Assembly (NCBI GenBank): GCA_035695825.1
Contig: DASRRH010000026.1
Location: 496,001-560,000, forward strand
Length of the DNA stretch: 64,000 nucleotides
Source of the DNA: JAKEFM01 sp035695825
GTDB taxonomy: Bacteria; Planctomycetota; UBA1135; JAKEFM01
Reading direction: 5' to 3'
The notes under the pieces are model-generated. The model saw only the letters and a list, made by a program, of their open reading frames with translations. It made no database searches and had not been told where the DNA came from. Position numbers and translations under genes: made by a program. Positions 37,523 to 45,297 of this stretch are shown here, piece by piece; position 1 is the first letter of the stretch, and the number at the start of each line of letters is the position of its first letter.

Positions 37523-37860
37523 AGGGGGAGAGAGGGGGCGGAAGGAGCGTCGAGGCCCTCGCGCTCCGGGAAGGGGAAGGCGCCCTCCTCCTCCCCATCC
37601 GCGTGCGGGCGCGCGCGGGGAGAGAGGGGGTGGAGGGGATCCACGGCGACCGCCTCCTCGTCGCGGTCCGCGAGGCGCCGGAGCGAGGGCGCGCGAACGA
37701 GGCGGTCCTCGCGCTCCTCGCCGATCGGATCGGCGTCTCCCGCCGCGGCTGCGCCCTGATTCGGGGGGAGGCCTCCCGCGACAAGCTCGTCCGGATCGAG
37801 GGCCTCCTCCTCGAGGAGGGGCGGCGGCGACTGCGGCGGGCCCTCGAGGGGGGGGCATGA
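37519..37860 (+). CDS. DUF167 family protein (YggU-like)
   Basis: A 113-residue member of the DUF167/YggU family. The core is LLLPIRVRARAGREGVEGIH then GDRLLVAVREAPERGRANEA and LIRGEASRDKLVRIEGL, matching the pattern VRVxPxAxRxxVxGxxxxxLkVxVxAPPxxGkANxALxxxL...G..SR.K.v.i. In E. coli yggS and yggU are near neighbours; here only the FHA-kinase gene separates them, which supports the annotation. Function is unknown. GTG 37519 overlaps the kinase stop and its own stop overlaps the next gene. Confidence 0.88.
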   Translation: MKGERGGGRSVEALALREGEGALLLPIRVRARAGREGVEGIHGDRLLVAVREAPERGRANEAVLALLADRIGVSRRGCALIRGEASRDKLVRIEGLLLEEGRRRLRRALEGGA

Positions 37861-38693
37861 CGGGGGAGCCCCTCGACCCCGGAAACCTCCGCGCGCGCGT
37901 CGCCCTCGCGGCCGGGGCGATCCGGAGCGCCTCGAGGCCCGCGCCGAAGGTCGGGTGGATCGCCCCGACGGGCACCGCTCCCCTCGCCCCCTTCTGGCGC
38001 GGCGAGGCCCGCTCGCCCGCCCGATCGCTCCCCGGCTTCCCCGCCTCGTTCGAGGAGGCCTTCCTCGTGACGGCGAGCCTCGACGGGATCCCCCTCGCGG
38101 CGTTCGAAGGAGGCCCGGCCCTCCACGGCGGGGCGACCCCGCTCGAGATCGGCTTTCCCGTCTGGGTTCTCGCCTCCCTCGGCGTCCGGGTCCTCCTCCT
38201 CACGGCGGGCGCGGGGTCCCTCGACCCCTCGCTCGCCCCCGGCGAGATCCTCCTCGTCCGCGACCACGTGAACGCCTCGGGTCTCGACCCGCTCCGCGGC
38301 CTCGCGGACGAGCGACTCGGGCCGCGATTCCCCGACCTCTCGCGCCTCTACGACCCTCGTCTGCGAGAAACCGCCCGCCGCGCCGCCGCCGAGGCGCGGG
38401 TCCCGCTGCGGGAGGGGGCGGTCGCCTTTCGCACCGGACCGAGCCTCGACACCCCCGCCGAGCGCGCTTCCTTTCGGGGGCTCGGATGTCTCGGCGTCGT
38501 CCACTCCCTCGTCCCCGAGGCGATCGCCGCCGCCCACGCCGGAACGGCGCTCCTCGCCCTCGCGGCCGTGACCGACGCCGCGCACGCGGAGGCTCTCCCT
38601 CCTTCGGTCGAGGGGATGGCGGAGGCCTCCGCGCGGGCCCTCCCTCGCCTCGGAGCGCTCCTCGCCCGGACGCTCCGGGAGGCCGCCCCGTGA
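37857..38693 (+). CDS. purine nucleoside phosphorylase family protein (divergent)
   Basis: A 278-residue PNP_UDP_1-type protein, predicted to split purine nucleosides with phosphate. Recognisable blocks are GGPALHGGATPLEIGFPVWV, LLLTAGAGSLDPSLAPGEIL, RDHVNASGLDPLRGLADERL and FPDLSRLYDPRLRETARRAA. The C-terminal part FRTGPSLDTPAERASFRGLG leads into VVHSLVPEAIAAAHAG. The nucleoside-site motif, usually GxYAxxxGPxxETxAE, is changed (AVAFRTGPSLDTPAE), and the usual VGMSTxPE reads LGVVHSLVPE, so substrate choice or activity may differ. ATG 37857 overlaps the DUF167 stop. The partner purN downstream keeps a purine theme. Confidence 0.8.
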   Translation: MTGEPLDPGNLRARVALAAGAIRSASRPAPKVGWIAPTGTAPLAPFWRGEARSPARSLPGFPASFEEAFLVTASLDGIPLAAFEGGPALHGGATPLEIGFPVWVLASLGVRVLLLTAGAGSLDPSLAPGEILLVRDHVNASGLDPLRGLADERLGPRFPDLSRLYDPRLRETARRAAAEARVPLREGAVAFRTGPSLDTPAERASFRGLGCLGVVHSLVPEAIAAAHAGTALLALAAVTDAAHAEALPPSVEGMAEASARALPRLGALLARTLREAAP

Positions 38694-39319
38694 CCCGCCC
38701 CCGCCTCGCCGTCCTCGTCTCGGGCGGCGGCCGCACGCTCGAGAACCTCTTCGAGCGGATCGAGGCGGGGAGGCTCCCCGTCGAGATCCCCCTCGTCCTC
38801 GGGAGCCGCGCGGGGGCCTTCGGCCTCGAGCGCGCGCGCCGCCGGGGGGTCGCGACCGCGCTCGTCGAGCGCGCCGCCTTCGACGACGACCGCTCCTTCT
38901 CCGAGGCCCTCGCTCGGGCCCTCCTCCCCGCCTCCCCCGACCTCGTCGCGCTCGCCGGCTTCGTCCACCTCTTCCTCTTCCCGCCGTCGCTTCGCGGGAA
39001 GGTGATGAACGTCCACCCCGCGCTCCTCCCCTCCTTCGGCGGGAAGGGCTTCTTCGGCGAGCGCGTCCACCGCGCCGTGCTCGAGTCGGGGGCGAAAGTG
39101 AGCGGTTGCACCGTCCATTACGCGACCCACGCGTACGACGCGGGGCCGATCATTCTGCAGCGCACCGTCCCCGTCCTCGACGACGACTCTCCCTCGAGCC
39201 TCGCCGCGCGCGTCTTCGAGGCCGAGCGGGAGGCCTATCCCGAGGCGATCCGCCTCCACATCGAGGGGAGGCTCCGCGTCGAGGGGAACCGGGTCCGCGT
39301 CCTCCCGCCCCCCGCCTAG
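38690..39319 (+). CDS. purN: phosphoribosylglycinamide formyltransferase
   Basis: Transfers formyl from 10-formyl-tetrahydrofolate to GAR in purine synthesis. The 209 residues start TRPRLAVLVSGGGRTLENLF and contain FVHLFLFPPSLRGKVMNVHP then ALLPSFGGKGFFGERVHRAV. The catalytic Asn and His are in NVHPALLPSF, and the folate and catalytic Asp is in VHYATHAYDAGPIILQ. Relatives usually have VSGxGSN; here it is VSGGGRTLEN, so the phosphate loop is slightly divergent. GTG 38690 overlaps the PNP stop by 4 nt. Its TAG shares the palindrome CTAG with the stop of the convergent membrane gene. Confidence 0.9.
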   Translation: MTRPRLAVLVSGGGRTLENLFERIEAGRLPVEIPLVLGSRAGAFGLERARRRGVATALVERAAFDDDRSFSEALARALLPASPDLVALAGFVHLFLFPPSLRGKVMNVHPALLPSFGGKGFFGERVHRAVLESGAKVSGCTVHYATHAYDAGPIILQRTVPVLDDDSPSSLAARVFEAEREAYPEAIRLHIEGRLRVEGNRVRVLPPPA

Positions 39320-40707
39320 CGCTTCGGCCGGAGGAGCTCGAAGTCCGCGTGGCCCGGGATCTCCTCGGCCCGGAACCTCTCCCGGAATCCCGCGAACCAC
39401 TCCGCAAGCCTCGAACCCCTCCTCACCGCCTCGTAGATCCGCCGGTCCAGGACCACCTCCCGGTCCTCTAGCCCTGCGCTCGCCCGCCCGAGATCGGCGA
39501 GCGCGGCTTCGCTCCCCCCCGGCGGGGTCCCGTCGAAGAGGAAGAGGTTCAGGACGAGGCGGCCCCTCGCCAGGTCGTGGAACTCGATCGCCTCGGGCAC
39601 GCGCGGCTCGTAAAGGAGGAGCGCCCCCGTGCGGAGGAGGGCCTCCGTCCTGCCGTGAACCGCCCTCGCGTCGGCCTCGCGAATCCGGGCCGGGACGCAC
39701 AGGGCGGCCTGGACCGCGACGAGCCCTGCGAGCGCGCCGCACGCTCCTCCGCGCCCCGCCCTCGCCGCGAGCGCCCGCCACGCGTGGGCCGCGCCCACGC
39801 AGAGGACGCCGACCGCGCCGAGGTAGTACGCCCCGACGAGGTCCTGCATCCAGAGAGTCACCCCGAGGAACAGCGGGACGGCGACGAGGAGGGAGCGTCC
39901 GACGAGACCCCTCCGCCGGCGGTACGCCGCCGCCCAGCCGAGGAGCGCCGCCAACCCGAGAAAGGGCATCGCCCGCGTCGCCTGACCGATCCCCGCCCGG
40001 ACGAGGGCGGGGGCATGCGCCCAGGTCGAACTCGCGACCTCCCCGACTCGAACGGGAAAGGAGACCGAGCCGACGCTTCGGTACGTCCCGATCAGCACGG
40101 CGAGGCCGAGGAGGGGCGGCGCGAGGAGCGGCAGGGCCCGCCGCAGGAGGTCCCGGCGGAGGCGGCCTCCGCGGGACGCGGCAAAGACGAGGTAGCCCGG
40201 CACCAGGAACGCCCCTGCGAGGTGGCTGAGGGGAACGAGCGCGATCGCCGTCCCCGCCCCGAGCCTGCGGCCGAGCCCATGGCCCGGCCGCAGCGACCAC
40301 GCGGCGTGGAAGCCTCCGACCGCGACGGCACCGTGGAAGGCGTGGACGCAGGCGGAGGAGGCGTGGAACCAGACGGCCGGGGTCGCGAGGACGAGGAGCG
40401 CGAGGAGGAGCGCCGCCAGGCGGGGGAGGAGCAGCCTCGCGACGGCGAACGAGCCGAGGACGATCGCCGCTCCCGACAGCGCCGATACGACGTACAGGAC
40501 ATCCCGCGACGTGGCGGCGATCCCTGTCGCCCGCGCGATCTGGAGGACCGGGAGCCAGAGAACGTGGAAGTAGCGCCACTCCCCCTCCTCGAGCAGCCGC
40601 CGGAAGAGCGCCGCGTCGTGGAAGAGGAGGACCTGCTCGGTCGCCCGGAATGCGGCGAAGGAGGAGACCCCCAGGGCGAGCCCGAGGCCGAGGTCGCGGC
40701 GGTCCAA
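39316..40707 (-). CDS. polytopic membrane protein, GT-C glycosyltransferase-like
   Basis: About 463 residues with roughly ten hydrophobic segments (DLGLGLALGVSSFAAF, AALLLALLVLATPAVWFHAS, LLAPPLLGLAVLIGTYRSV, GVTLWMQDLVGAYYLGAVGV among others) and a soluble C-terminal 100 residues. The first loop (LLFHDAALFRRLLEEGEWRY) contains an acidic pair in the place where GT-C enzymes keep their metal-binding Asp. That makes a lipid-linked sugar transferase plausible but unproven. TTG 40707 begins right at the first membrane helix. A longer frame with ATG at 40818 overlaps the divergent peroxidase start (shared CATG) and is less likely. It ends on the same CTAG as purN. Confidence 0.6.
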   Translation of the reverse strand: MDRRDLGLGLALGVSSFAAFRATEQVLLFHDAALFRRLLEEGEWRYFHVLWLPVLQIARATGIAATSRDVLYVVSALSGAAIVLGSFAVARLLLPRLAALLLALLVLATPAVWFHASSACVHAFHGAVAVGGFHAAWSLRPGHGLGRRLGAGTAIALVPLSHLAGAFLVPGYLVFAASRGGRLRRDLLRRALPLLAPPLLGLAVLIGTYRSVGSVSFPVRVGEVASSTWAHAPALVRAGIGQATRAMPFLGLAALLGWAAAYRRRRGLVGRSLLVAVPLFLGVTLWMQDLVGAYYLGAVGVLCVGAAHAWRALAARAGRGGACGALAGLVAVQAALCVPARIREADARAVHGRTEALLRTGALLLYEPRVPEAIEFHDLARGRLVLNLFLFDGTPPGGSEAALADLGRASAGLEDREVVLDRRIYEAVRRGSRLAEWFAGFRERFRAEEIPGHADFELLRPKR

Positions 40708-40816
40708 GGTCGGTGGATCCTCCCCGGGAGGGGGGCTCGAGGGAATCTCCGCGGCGGGGGAGAGTTGAACGCGCGGGAGGTTCGACCGAGCATGGCGCCC
40801 CCTCCTCCACCCGCCC

Positions 40817-41854
40817 ATGAGCCAGCGACTCGCCCTCGCCTCCGCCGCCTCTCTCGCCTTCCTCTGCGCGCCGACGGGGCAGGAGATGCCCCCCCTCCCG
40901 AGGCACCTCTCGGGCCAGGGCGCGCCCAAGGCGCCCGCGGACAACCCGACGACCCCCGAGAAGGTCGCCCTCGGGAAGACGCTCTTCTTCGACGGGCGGC
41001 TCTCGAAGTCCGGGGCCACCTCCTGCGAGACCTGCCACGTCCCCGAGAAGGGGTGGGCCGACGGGCTCCCCCTCTCGAAGAAGGACGACGGGTCGATGAA
41101 CACGCGCCATTCGCCGACCCTCTACGACGCGGCCTACGCCGACGACCTCTACTGGGACGGTCGCGCCGCGGGGCTCGAGAAGCAGGTGCTCGCCGCCTGG
41201 AAGGGGCAGATGGGCGCCGACCCCGACGCGATCGCGAAGAGGCTCGCCGAGGTCCCCGGCTACGGGAAGGCCTTCGAGAGGGCCTTCGGAGGGGCCGCGA
41301 CCGCCGACGGGATCGTGAAGGCCCTCTCCGCCTTCGTGCGGACGATCCTCCCGGGCGACGCGCCCTGGGATCGCTACGAGGCGGGCGAGAAGGGGGCGGT
41401 TGCCGCCGACGTCGTCGAGGGGTTCCGAATCTTCACGGAGGTGGCGAACTGCTCCCTCTGCCACGTCCCGCCGCTCTACACGGACACCCTCTTCCACAAC
41501 GTCGGGGTCGGCTTCGACGGTCCGAACCCCGATCTCGGCCGGGGGAAGATCCTCGCCGACGCCGCCGCGAAGGAGGGGAAGCCGGTTCCTGCGGAGGCGG
41601 TCATGCTGAACGGGGCCTTCAAGACCCCGACCCTCCGCGCGGTGACGGAATCGGCCCCCTACTTCCACGACGGGAAGACCGCGACCCTCGAGGCGGCCGT
41701 CGACTTCCTCCTCAAGGGGGGGACCCCGAACCCCCAGCTCGACCCGAAGCTCAAGCCGAAGTCCCTCTCGGAGAAGGAGCGGGCCGCGCTCCTCGCGTTC
41801 GTCCGGAGCCTGACTCCTCCGGCGAAGCCCTACGAGCGGCCGCCCCTCCCCTGA
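40817..41854 (+). CDS. dihaem cytochrome c peroxidase (MauG/CcpA family), periplasmic
   Basis: A 345-residue exported protein (leader QRLALASAASLAFLCAPTGQ). It has two c-type haem sites, CETCH at 70-74 and CSLCH at 212-216. The usual MauG/BCCP surroundings are present: KVALGKTLFFDGRLSKSGAT, NTRHSPTLYDAAYADDLYWD then GRAAGLEKQVL, NGAFKTPTLRAVTESAPYFH and DGKTATLEAAVDFLLKGG. It probably reduces hydrogen peroxide or oxidises a protein partner in the periplasm with electrons from cytochrome c. The ATG at 40817 gives the signal peptide. Its 3' end overlaps the convergent gene by 25 bases. Confidence 0.92.
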   Translation: MSQRLALASAASLAFLCAPTGQEMPPLPRHLSGQGAPKAPADNPTTPEKVALGKTLFFDGRLSKSGATSCETCHVPEKGWADGLPLSKKDDGSMNTRHSPTLYDAAYADDLYWDGRAAGLEKQVLAAWKGQMGADPDAIAKRLAEVPGYGKAFERAFGGAATADGIVKALSAFVRTILPGDAPWDRYEAGEKGAVAADVVEGFRIFTEVANCSLCHVPPLYTDTLFHNVGVGFDGPNPDLGRGKILADAAAKEGKPVPAEAVMLNGAFKTPTLRAVTESAPYFHDGKTATLEAAVDFLLKGGTPNPQLDPKLKPKSLSEKERAALLAFVRSLTPPAKPYERPPLP

Positions 41855-42192
41855 TCCCCTTTCGCGCGGGCGGGGGCGCGCCGCGCGAGGAGGTCCTCGA
41901 TCCACGAGGCCGCCGCCATCGCGGCGGGGAAGCCGACCGTCGGGATCGCGAGGAGCGCCACGTGCCGGAGCGACTCCGCATCGACCCCGGCCTCGAGGGC
42001 CTGCCGCACCTGCGCGTGGACCGCTCCTTCCTCCCGTGCGCCGATCGCGATCCCGAGCTTGACCAGGCGCCGCACGCGCTCGGCGAGGGGCCCCGCGTCG
42101 TGGCAGGCCGAGGCGAGGGACTCGTGGGCGACCGCGACGCGGGGGTAGCGGCGCCGGAAGGACTGGAAGTGCTCGGGGAGTCGCGTCTTCAT
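41830..42192 (-). CDS. carboxymuconolactone decarboxylase family protein
   Basis: A 120-residue helical protein of the CMD/AhpD superfamily. It contains HFQSFRRRYPRVAVAHESLA, GPLAERVRRLVKLGIAIGAR, EEGAVHAQVRQALEAGVDAE and SLRHVALLAIPTVGFPAAMA. The conserved Glu-His pair region (EEGAVHAQ) is kept, but the redox CxxC of AhpD is absent, so it belongs to the non-peroxiredoxin-reductase branch. It is convergent with the peroxidase gene and divergent from the aldo/keto reductase 73 bp away. A role in handling small carbonyl or peroxide compounds is a guess from context. Confidence 0.85.
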   Translation of the reverse strand: MKTRLPEHFQSFRRRYPRVAVAHESLASACHDAGPLAERVRRLVKLGIAIGAREEGAVHAQVRQALEAGVDAESLRHVALLAIPTVGFPAAMAAASWIEDLLARRAPARAKGDQGRGGRS

Positions 42193-42265
42193 CGTCGGGT
42201 CCTCCGGAGGAGCGGGGATTGTCCCGGAACCGTCCCGTCGGGGAAGGCGGGATAGGATCGTCCCC

Positions 42266-43189
42266 GTGGCAACCCTCTCGCGCCGGGAGATCCTCGCCGC
42301 GGGCGCCGCCGTCCTCGCCGCTTCCCGCCTCCGGGCGCGCCCGTCCCTCGAGCCGCTGCCGGAGCGCCCCCTCGGCCGAACGGGGAGGAGCGTCCCCCTT
42401 CTCGGCCTCGGCTGTTTCCCCCTCGGCAACCTCCGCAGCGACCAGGACGCGCAATCCGTCGTCGCCCGCGCGTTCGAGACCGGCGCGCGCTACTTCGACA
42501 CGGCCCCCTCCTACGGCGGGAGCGAACGACGCCTCGGCAAGGCGATCGCCGACTTCCCCCGCGAGAAGCTCTTCCTCGCGACGAAGACCCTCGAGCGCGA
42601 CGGCGACGGCGCCCTGGCCGACCTCGAGCGCTCCCTCGAGCGACTCGGCACGGACTACGTCGACTCCGTCCAGGTCCACGAGCTCCGCTCCTTCTCCGAC
42701 GTCGAGGGCCTGTTCCGGAAGGGGGGCGTCGTGGCGGCCCTCGAGGACGCGCGGCGGCGGAAGAAGCTTCGCTTCGTCGGGATCACCGGCCACCGCGACC
42801 CCGCCGTCCTCCTCGCCGCGATCGAGCGCCTCGCCTTCGACACCGCCCTCGTCCCGGTGAACCCCCTCGACCGCCTCCACCGCTCCTTCGCGCGCGACTT
42901 CGTCCCGAAGGCCCGGGAGAAGGGGATCGGCGTGATCGCGATGAAGGTCTACGCGGGGGGCGCGATCCCTTCCCAGAAGGCGGAGGTCCCGATCGGGGAC
43001 CTCATCCGCTTCGCGCTCGCGGAGGAGGGGGTCTGCGTCGCCGTCCCCGGCGCGGACTCGCCGGCGCGCTGGGACGAGGCGCGCGCGGGCGCTACCCTTC
43101 CTCCCCTCGACCCGGCGGCGAAGGAGGCTCTCGTCGCGCGCTGCGGTCCCCACCGGGGGAAGGCGAGCGAGTGGTACAAGGAGGTCTGA
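42266..43189 (+). CDS. aldo/keto reductase with twin-arginine-like leader
   Basis: A 307-residue TIM-barrel NAD(P)H-dependent oxidoreductase. The catalytic tetrad is visible: Asp78 and Tyr83 in RYFDTAPSYGGSERRLGKAI, Lys107 in LFLATKT and His138 in DSVQVHELRS. The N-terminus SRREILAAGAAVLAASRLRA resembles a Tat leader (SRRE plus hydrophobic stretch), so the enzyme may be exported folded with its cofactor. GTG 42266 is the start. It lies between two oxidative-type genes on the left and a convergent membrane protein 5 bp downstream. The physiological substrate is unknown. Confidence 0.9.
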   Translation: MATLSRREILAAGAAVLAASRLRARPSLEPLPERPLGRTGRSVPLLGLGCFPLGNLRSDQDAQSVVARAFETGARYFDTAPSYGGSERRLGKAIADFPREKLFLATKTLERDGDGALADLERSLERLGTDYVDSVQVHELRSFSDVEGLFRKGGVVAALEDARRRKKLRFVGITGHRDPAVLLAAIERLAFDTALVPVNPLDRLHRSFARDFVPKAREKGIGVIAMKVYAGGAIPSQKAEVPIGDLIRFALAEEGVCVAVPGADSPARWDEARAGATLPPLDPAAKEALVARCGPHRGKASEWYKEV

Positions 43190-43194
43190 CCCGT

Positions 43195-45078
43195 TCACGT
43201 CCCCGCGATCTCGTAGAGCCGGAACCAGTCCGTCCGCAGCTCGTCCCGCTCCGGAAAGAACTCGGGGCTCCGGTAGAGGAGCCGGTATCCAGGGACCCCC
43301 GCGAGCACCTTGTCCTCTCGCGAGAGGAAGACTTCGGCCGCCGTGCCCGGCCTCGGCCGCGTCTCGCTCCAGGGGATCCCCGCCGCGTAGCGGGCGACCT
43401 CCCAGAGCGTCCAGCGGTCGACCAGGAGATACCGGCACCGATACTTCTCGAGGAGGAGGCGGCGGAGGTCCGTGGGGCTCCCGTGGAAGAAGGCCTCGAA
43501 AAACTCCCCCACCCGCCGGCGGCTCTCGGCCGTCTCCCACTTCGGCTGGAAGACGATCGGCCGCCGCGTGTGGGCGAGGATCGCGGTCGAGTTCATGAAG
43601 TCGGCCGCGACCGCCTCCCCCTCGGGGACGAGCGAGGGGAGGACGCGGACCAGGTTCGCGATCTCGACTTGCCGCTCCGGCGGCTCGTACCAGGAGATCC
43701 GGTGGTTGCGGACGAAGCCCGCGAACAGGAGCCCCTGGAGGAGAAGCGCCGCCGCGGCAACGGAGAGCCGCCGCCGCGCCGGCGATAGGCCGCGGACCGC
43801 GAGCGCCGCCGCGACCGGGAGGAGGAGCCCCGCGAGAACGACCGTGCGCGCGACGAGCCAGGCCGAGACGAGGGAGGCGAGGGCGAACGCGCCGAGGAGG
43901 TTCTCGGCCGCGTTTCCCCTGCCGAGGAACCAGCCCCGGGCCATCGAGACGAGTAGCGGAAGGGGAATCACCGCGCCGACTCCTATGAGCGTGAGCCCCG
44001 ATCTCGGGTCGAGCGTCTCGAACGGCCCCTGCCAGAGGAGGCGCGCGTCCCGGCTCAACGCGCTCGGGTCTGCCGGGAGCCGGCCGAGGTGCGCGACCTT
44101 CGCCCACAGCAGCTCGAAGACATGCGCGTAGTCGCCGATCCCGGCGCCGGTCCACTTCGAGAAGAGGAGCGAGAGAGCGGCCAGTCCACCCGTTCCCAAC
44201 ATGGCCGCCGCGACGGACGCTCCCCTCCTTCGAATCCCTGCGGCGAGGAGCATCCCCCCGGCGAGCTGCATCGGGAGGGAGAGGAAGGCGCCGCGCGCCC
44301 GAAGCACGGGGACGAGAAGGCACCCGACGCAGACCATCGCCGGGACAAGCCACGCGCGGCTCTGCGAGAAGGGGTTCGCGCCGGTCCGCAGGAACCAGGC
44401 GAAGAGGCAGGCGGCCTCGATCGCCGCGAGGAAGGCGCTCGCGTGCCAGGTCGCCATCGCGGCGGCGAGAGAGGCCCCGGCGAGGACGAAGGACGTCGCA
44501 GTCCGCACCCTCGCGGCCCGGGCGAGGAGGAAGAGGTGGAGGGAGAACCAGGGGAGCGAGAAGTCCTCGTTCACCAGGATGAAGCCGATCGTCCTGTAGT
44601 TCGCAGGGAGGAGGCAGAAGAGCGAGGCGGCGAACGCGGCCCAGCCCCGCGAGCGCGTGAGTTCCAGCGCGAGGCCGAAGACCCCGAGGACGGCGCCGCT
44701 GGCGGCGACCGCCATCGCGTAGGTGCAGAAAAGGTGAAGCGGCACCTCCTTTCCGAAGAGGAGGTACGGCCACGCCACTGCGAATTCCTCCCCCACCGTG
44801 AACGTCGCGGGGACATCGACCCTTCGCGGGTGCTCGATCCTCGGGTCGGCCCGGAAGTCCTCGGGCGGAAGGCCCCCCGACTCGACGACGCGCTCGAGGA
44901 GGTAATAAAGGAGGCCCGGGTCGCTCTTCAGCATCCCCTCCGGGCGGCGCGCGTCGAAGTTCGGGTCGGCGAGGGCGGTCCGGATGCGGACCACGGAGCC
45001 GAAGGCGACGGCGCCCGCGAGGAAGAGGGCGACCCCAGCCCGCGCGAGGGAGACGGCGCGGCCTTCCCCGTCGATCAC
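43195..45078 (-). CDS. polytopic membrane protein resembling STT3-type (GT-C) oligosaccharyltransferases
   Basis: 627 residues with about twelve hydrophobic segments. After the first helix the loop RRPEGMLKSDPGLLYYLLER then VVESGGLPPEDFRADPRIEH resembles the STT3/AglB/PglB first external loop, where an Asp before the amphipathic helix binds metal. AVAWPYLLFGKEVPLHLFCT follows as in that family. A soluble C-terminal domain (PIVFQPKWETAESRRRVGEF through YRCRYLLVDRWTLW) ends the protein. The classical WWDYG acceptor motif is not found, so this could be another GT-C enzyme. GTG 45078 was used. It forms a loose pair with the GT-C-like gene at 39.3 kb. Confidence 0.55.
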   Translation of the reverse strand: MIDGEGRAVSLARAGVALFLAGAVAFGSVVRIRTALADPNFDARRPEGMLKSDPGLLYYLLERVVESGGLPPEDFRADPRIEHPRRVDVPATFTVGEEFAVAWPYLLFGKEVPLHLFCTYAMAVAASGAVLGVFGLALELTRSRGWAAFAASLFCLLPANYRTIGFILVNEDFSLPWFSLHLFLLARAARVRTATSFVLAGASLAAAMATWHASAFLAAIEAACLFAWFLRTGANPFSQSRAWLVPAMVCVGCLLVPVLRARGAFLSLPMQLAGGMLLAAGIRRRGASVAAAMLGTGGLAALSLLFSKWTGAGIGDYAHVFELLWAKVAHLGRLPADPSALSRDARLLWQGPFETLDPRSGLTLIGVGAVIPLPLLVSMARGWFLGRGNAAENLLGAFALASLVSAWLVARTVVLAGLLLPVAAALAVRGLSPARRRLSVAAAALLLQGLLFAGFVRNHRISWYEPPERQVEIANLVRVLPSLVPEGEAVAADFMNSTAILAHTRRPIVFQPKWETAESRRRVGEFFEAFFHGSPTDLRRLLLEKYRCRYLLVDRWTLWEVARYAAGIPWSETRPRPGTAAEVFLSREDKVLAGVPGYRLLYRSPEFFPERDELRTDWFRLYEIAGT

Positions 45079-45297
45079 GCGCGCGGAACCTAGGGGGCCA
45101 CCCCCTCTCGGTCAACGAATCCGGAGGACCCCGATGGCAGATCCTGTCCCTTCGGGCTTCGCAGCCGGCCTCCTTCCGCAGAGCTGGAGCACGTGAACGC
45201 CAAGTAAGCCTAGAATCGCCGGCGCTCGTCCGGCTTGAGCGGAGGGAGGGGCCCAAGCAAGAGCCGTTCGCTCGGTCGCAGCCCGAAGGAGGCCCAT

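Noticed and set aside
40708..40818. Longer start (ATG 40818) for the GT-C-like membrane protein
   Set aside because: It would overlap the divergent peroxidase start codon and adds a Pro/Ser/Arg-rich non-membrane segment; TTG 40707 begins at the first helix.
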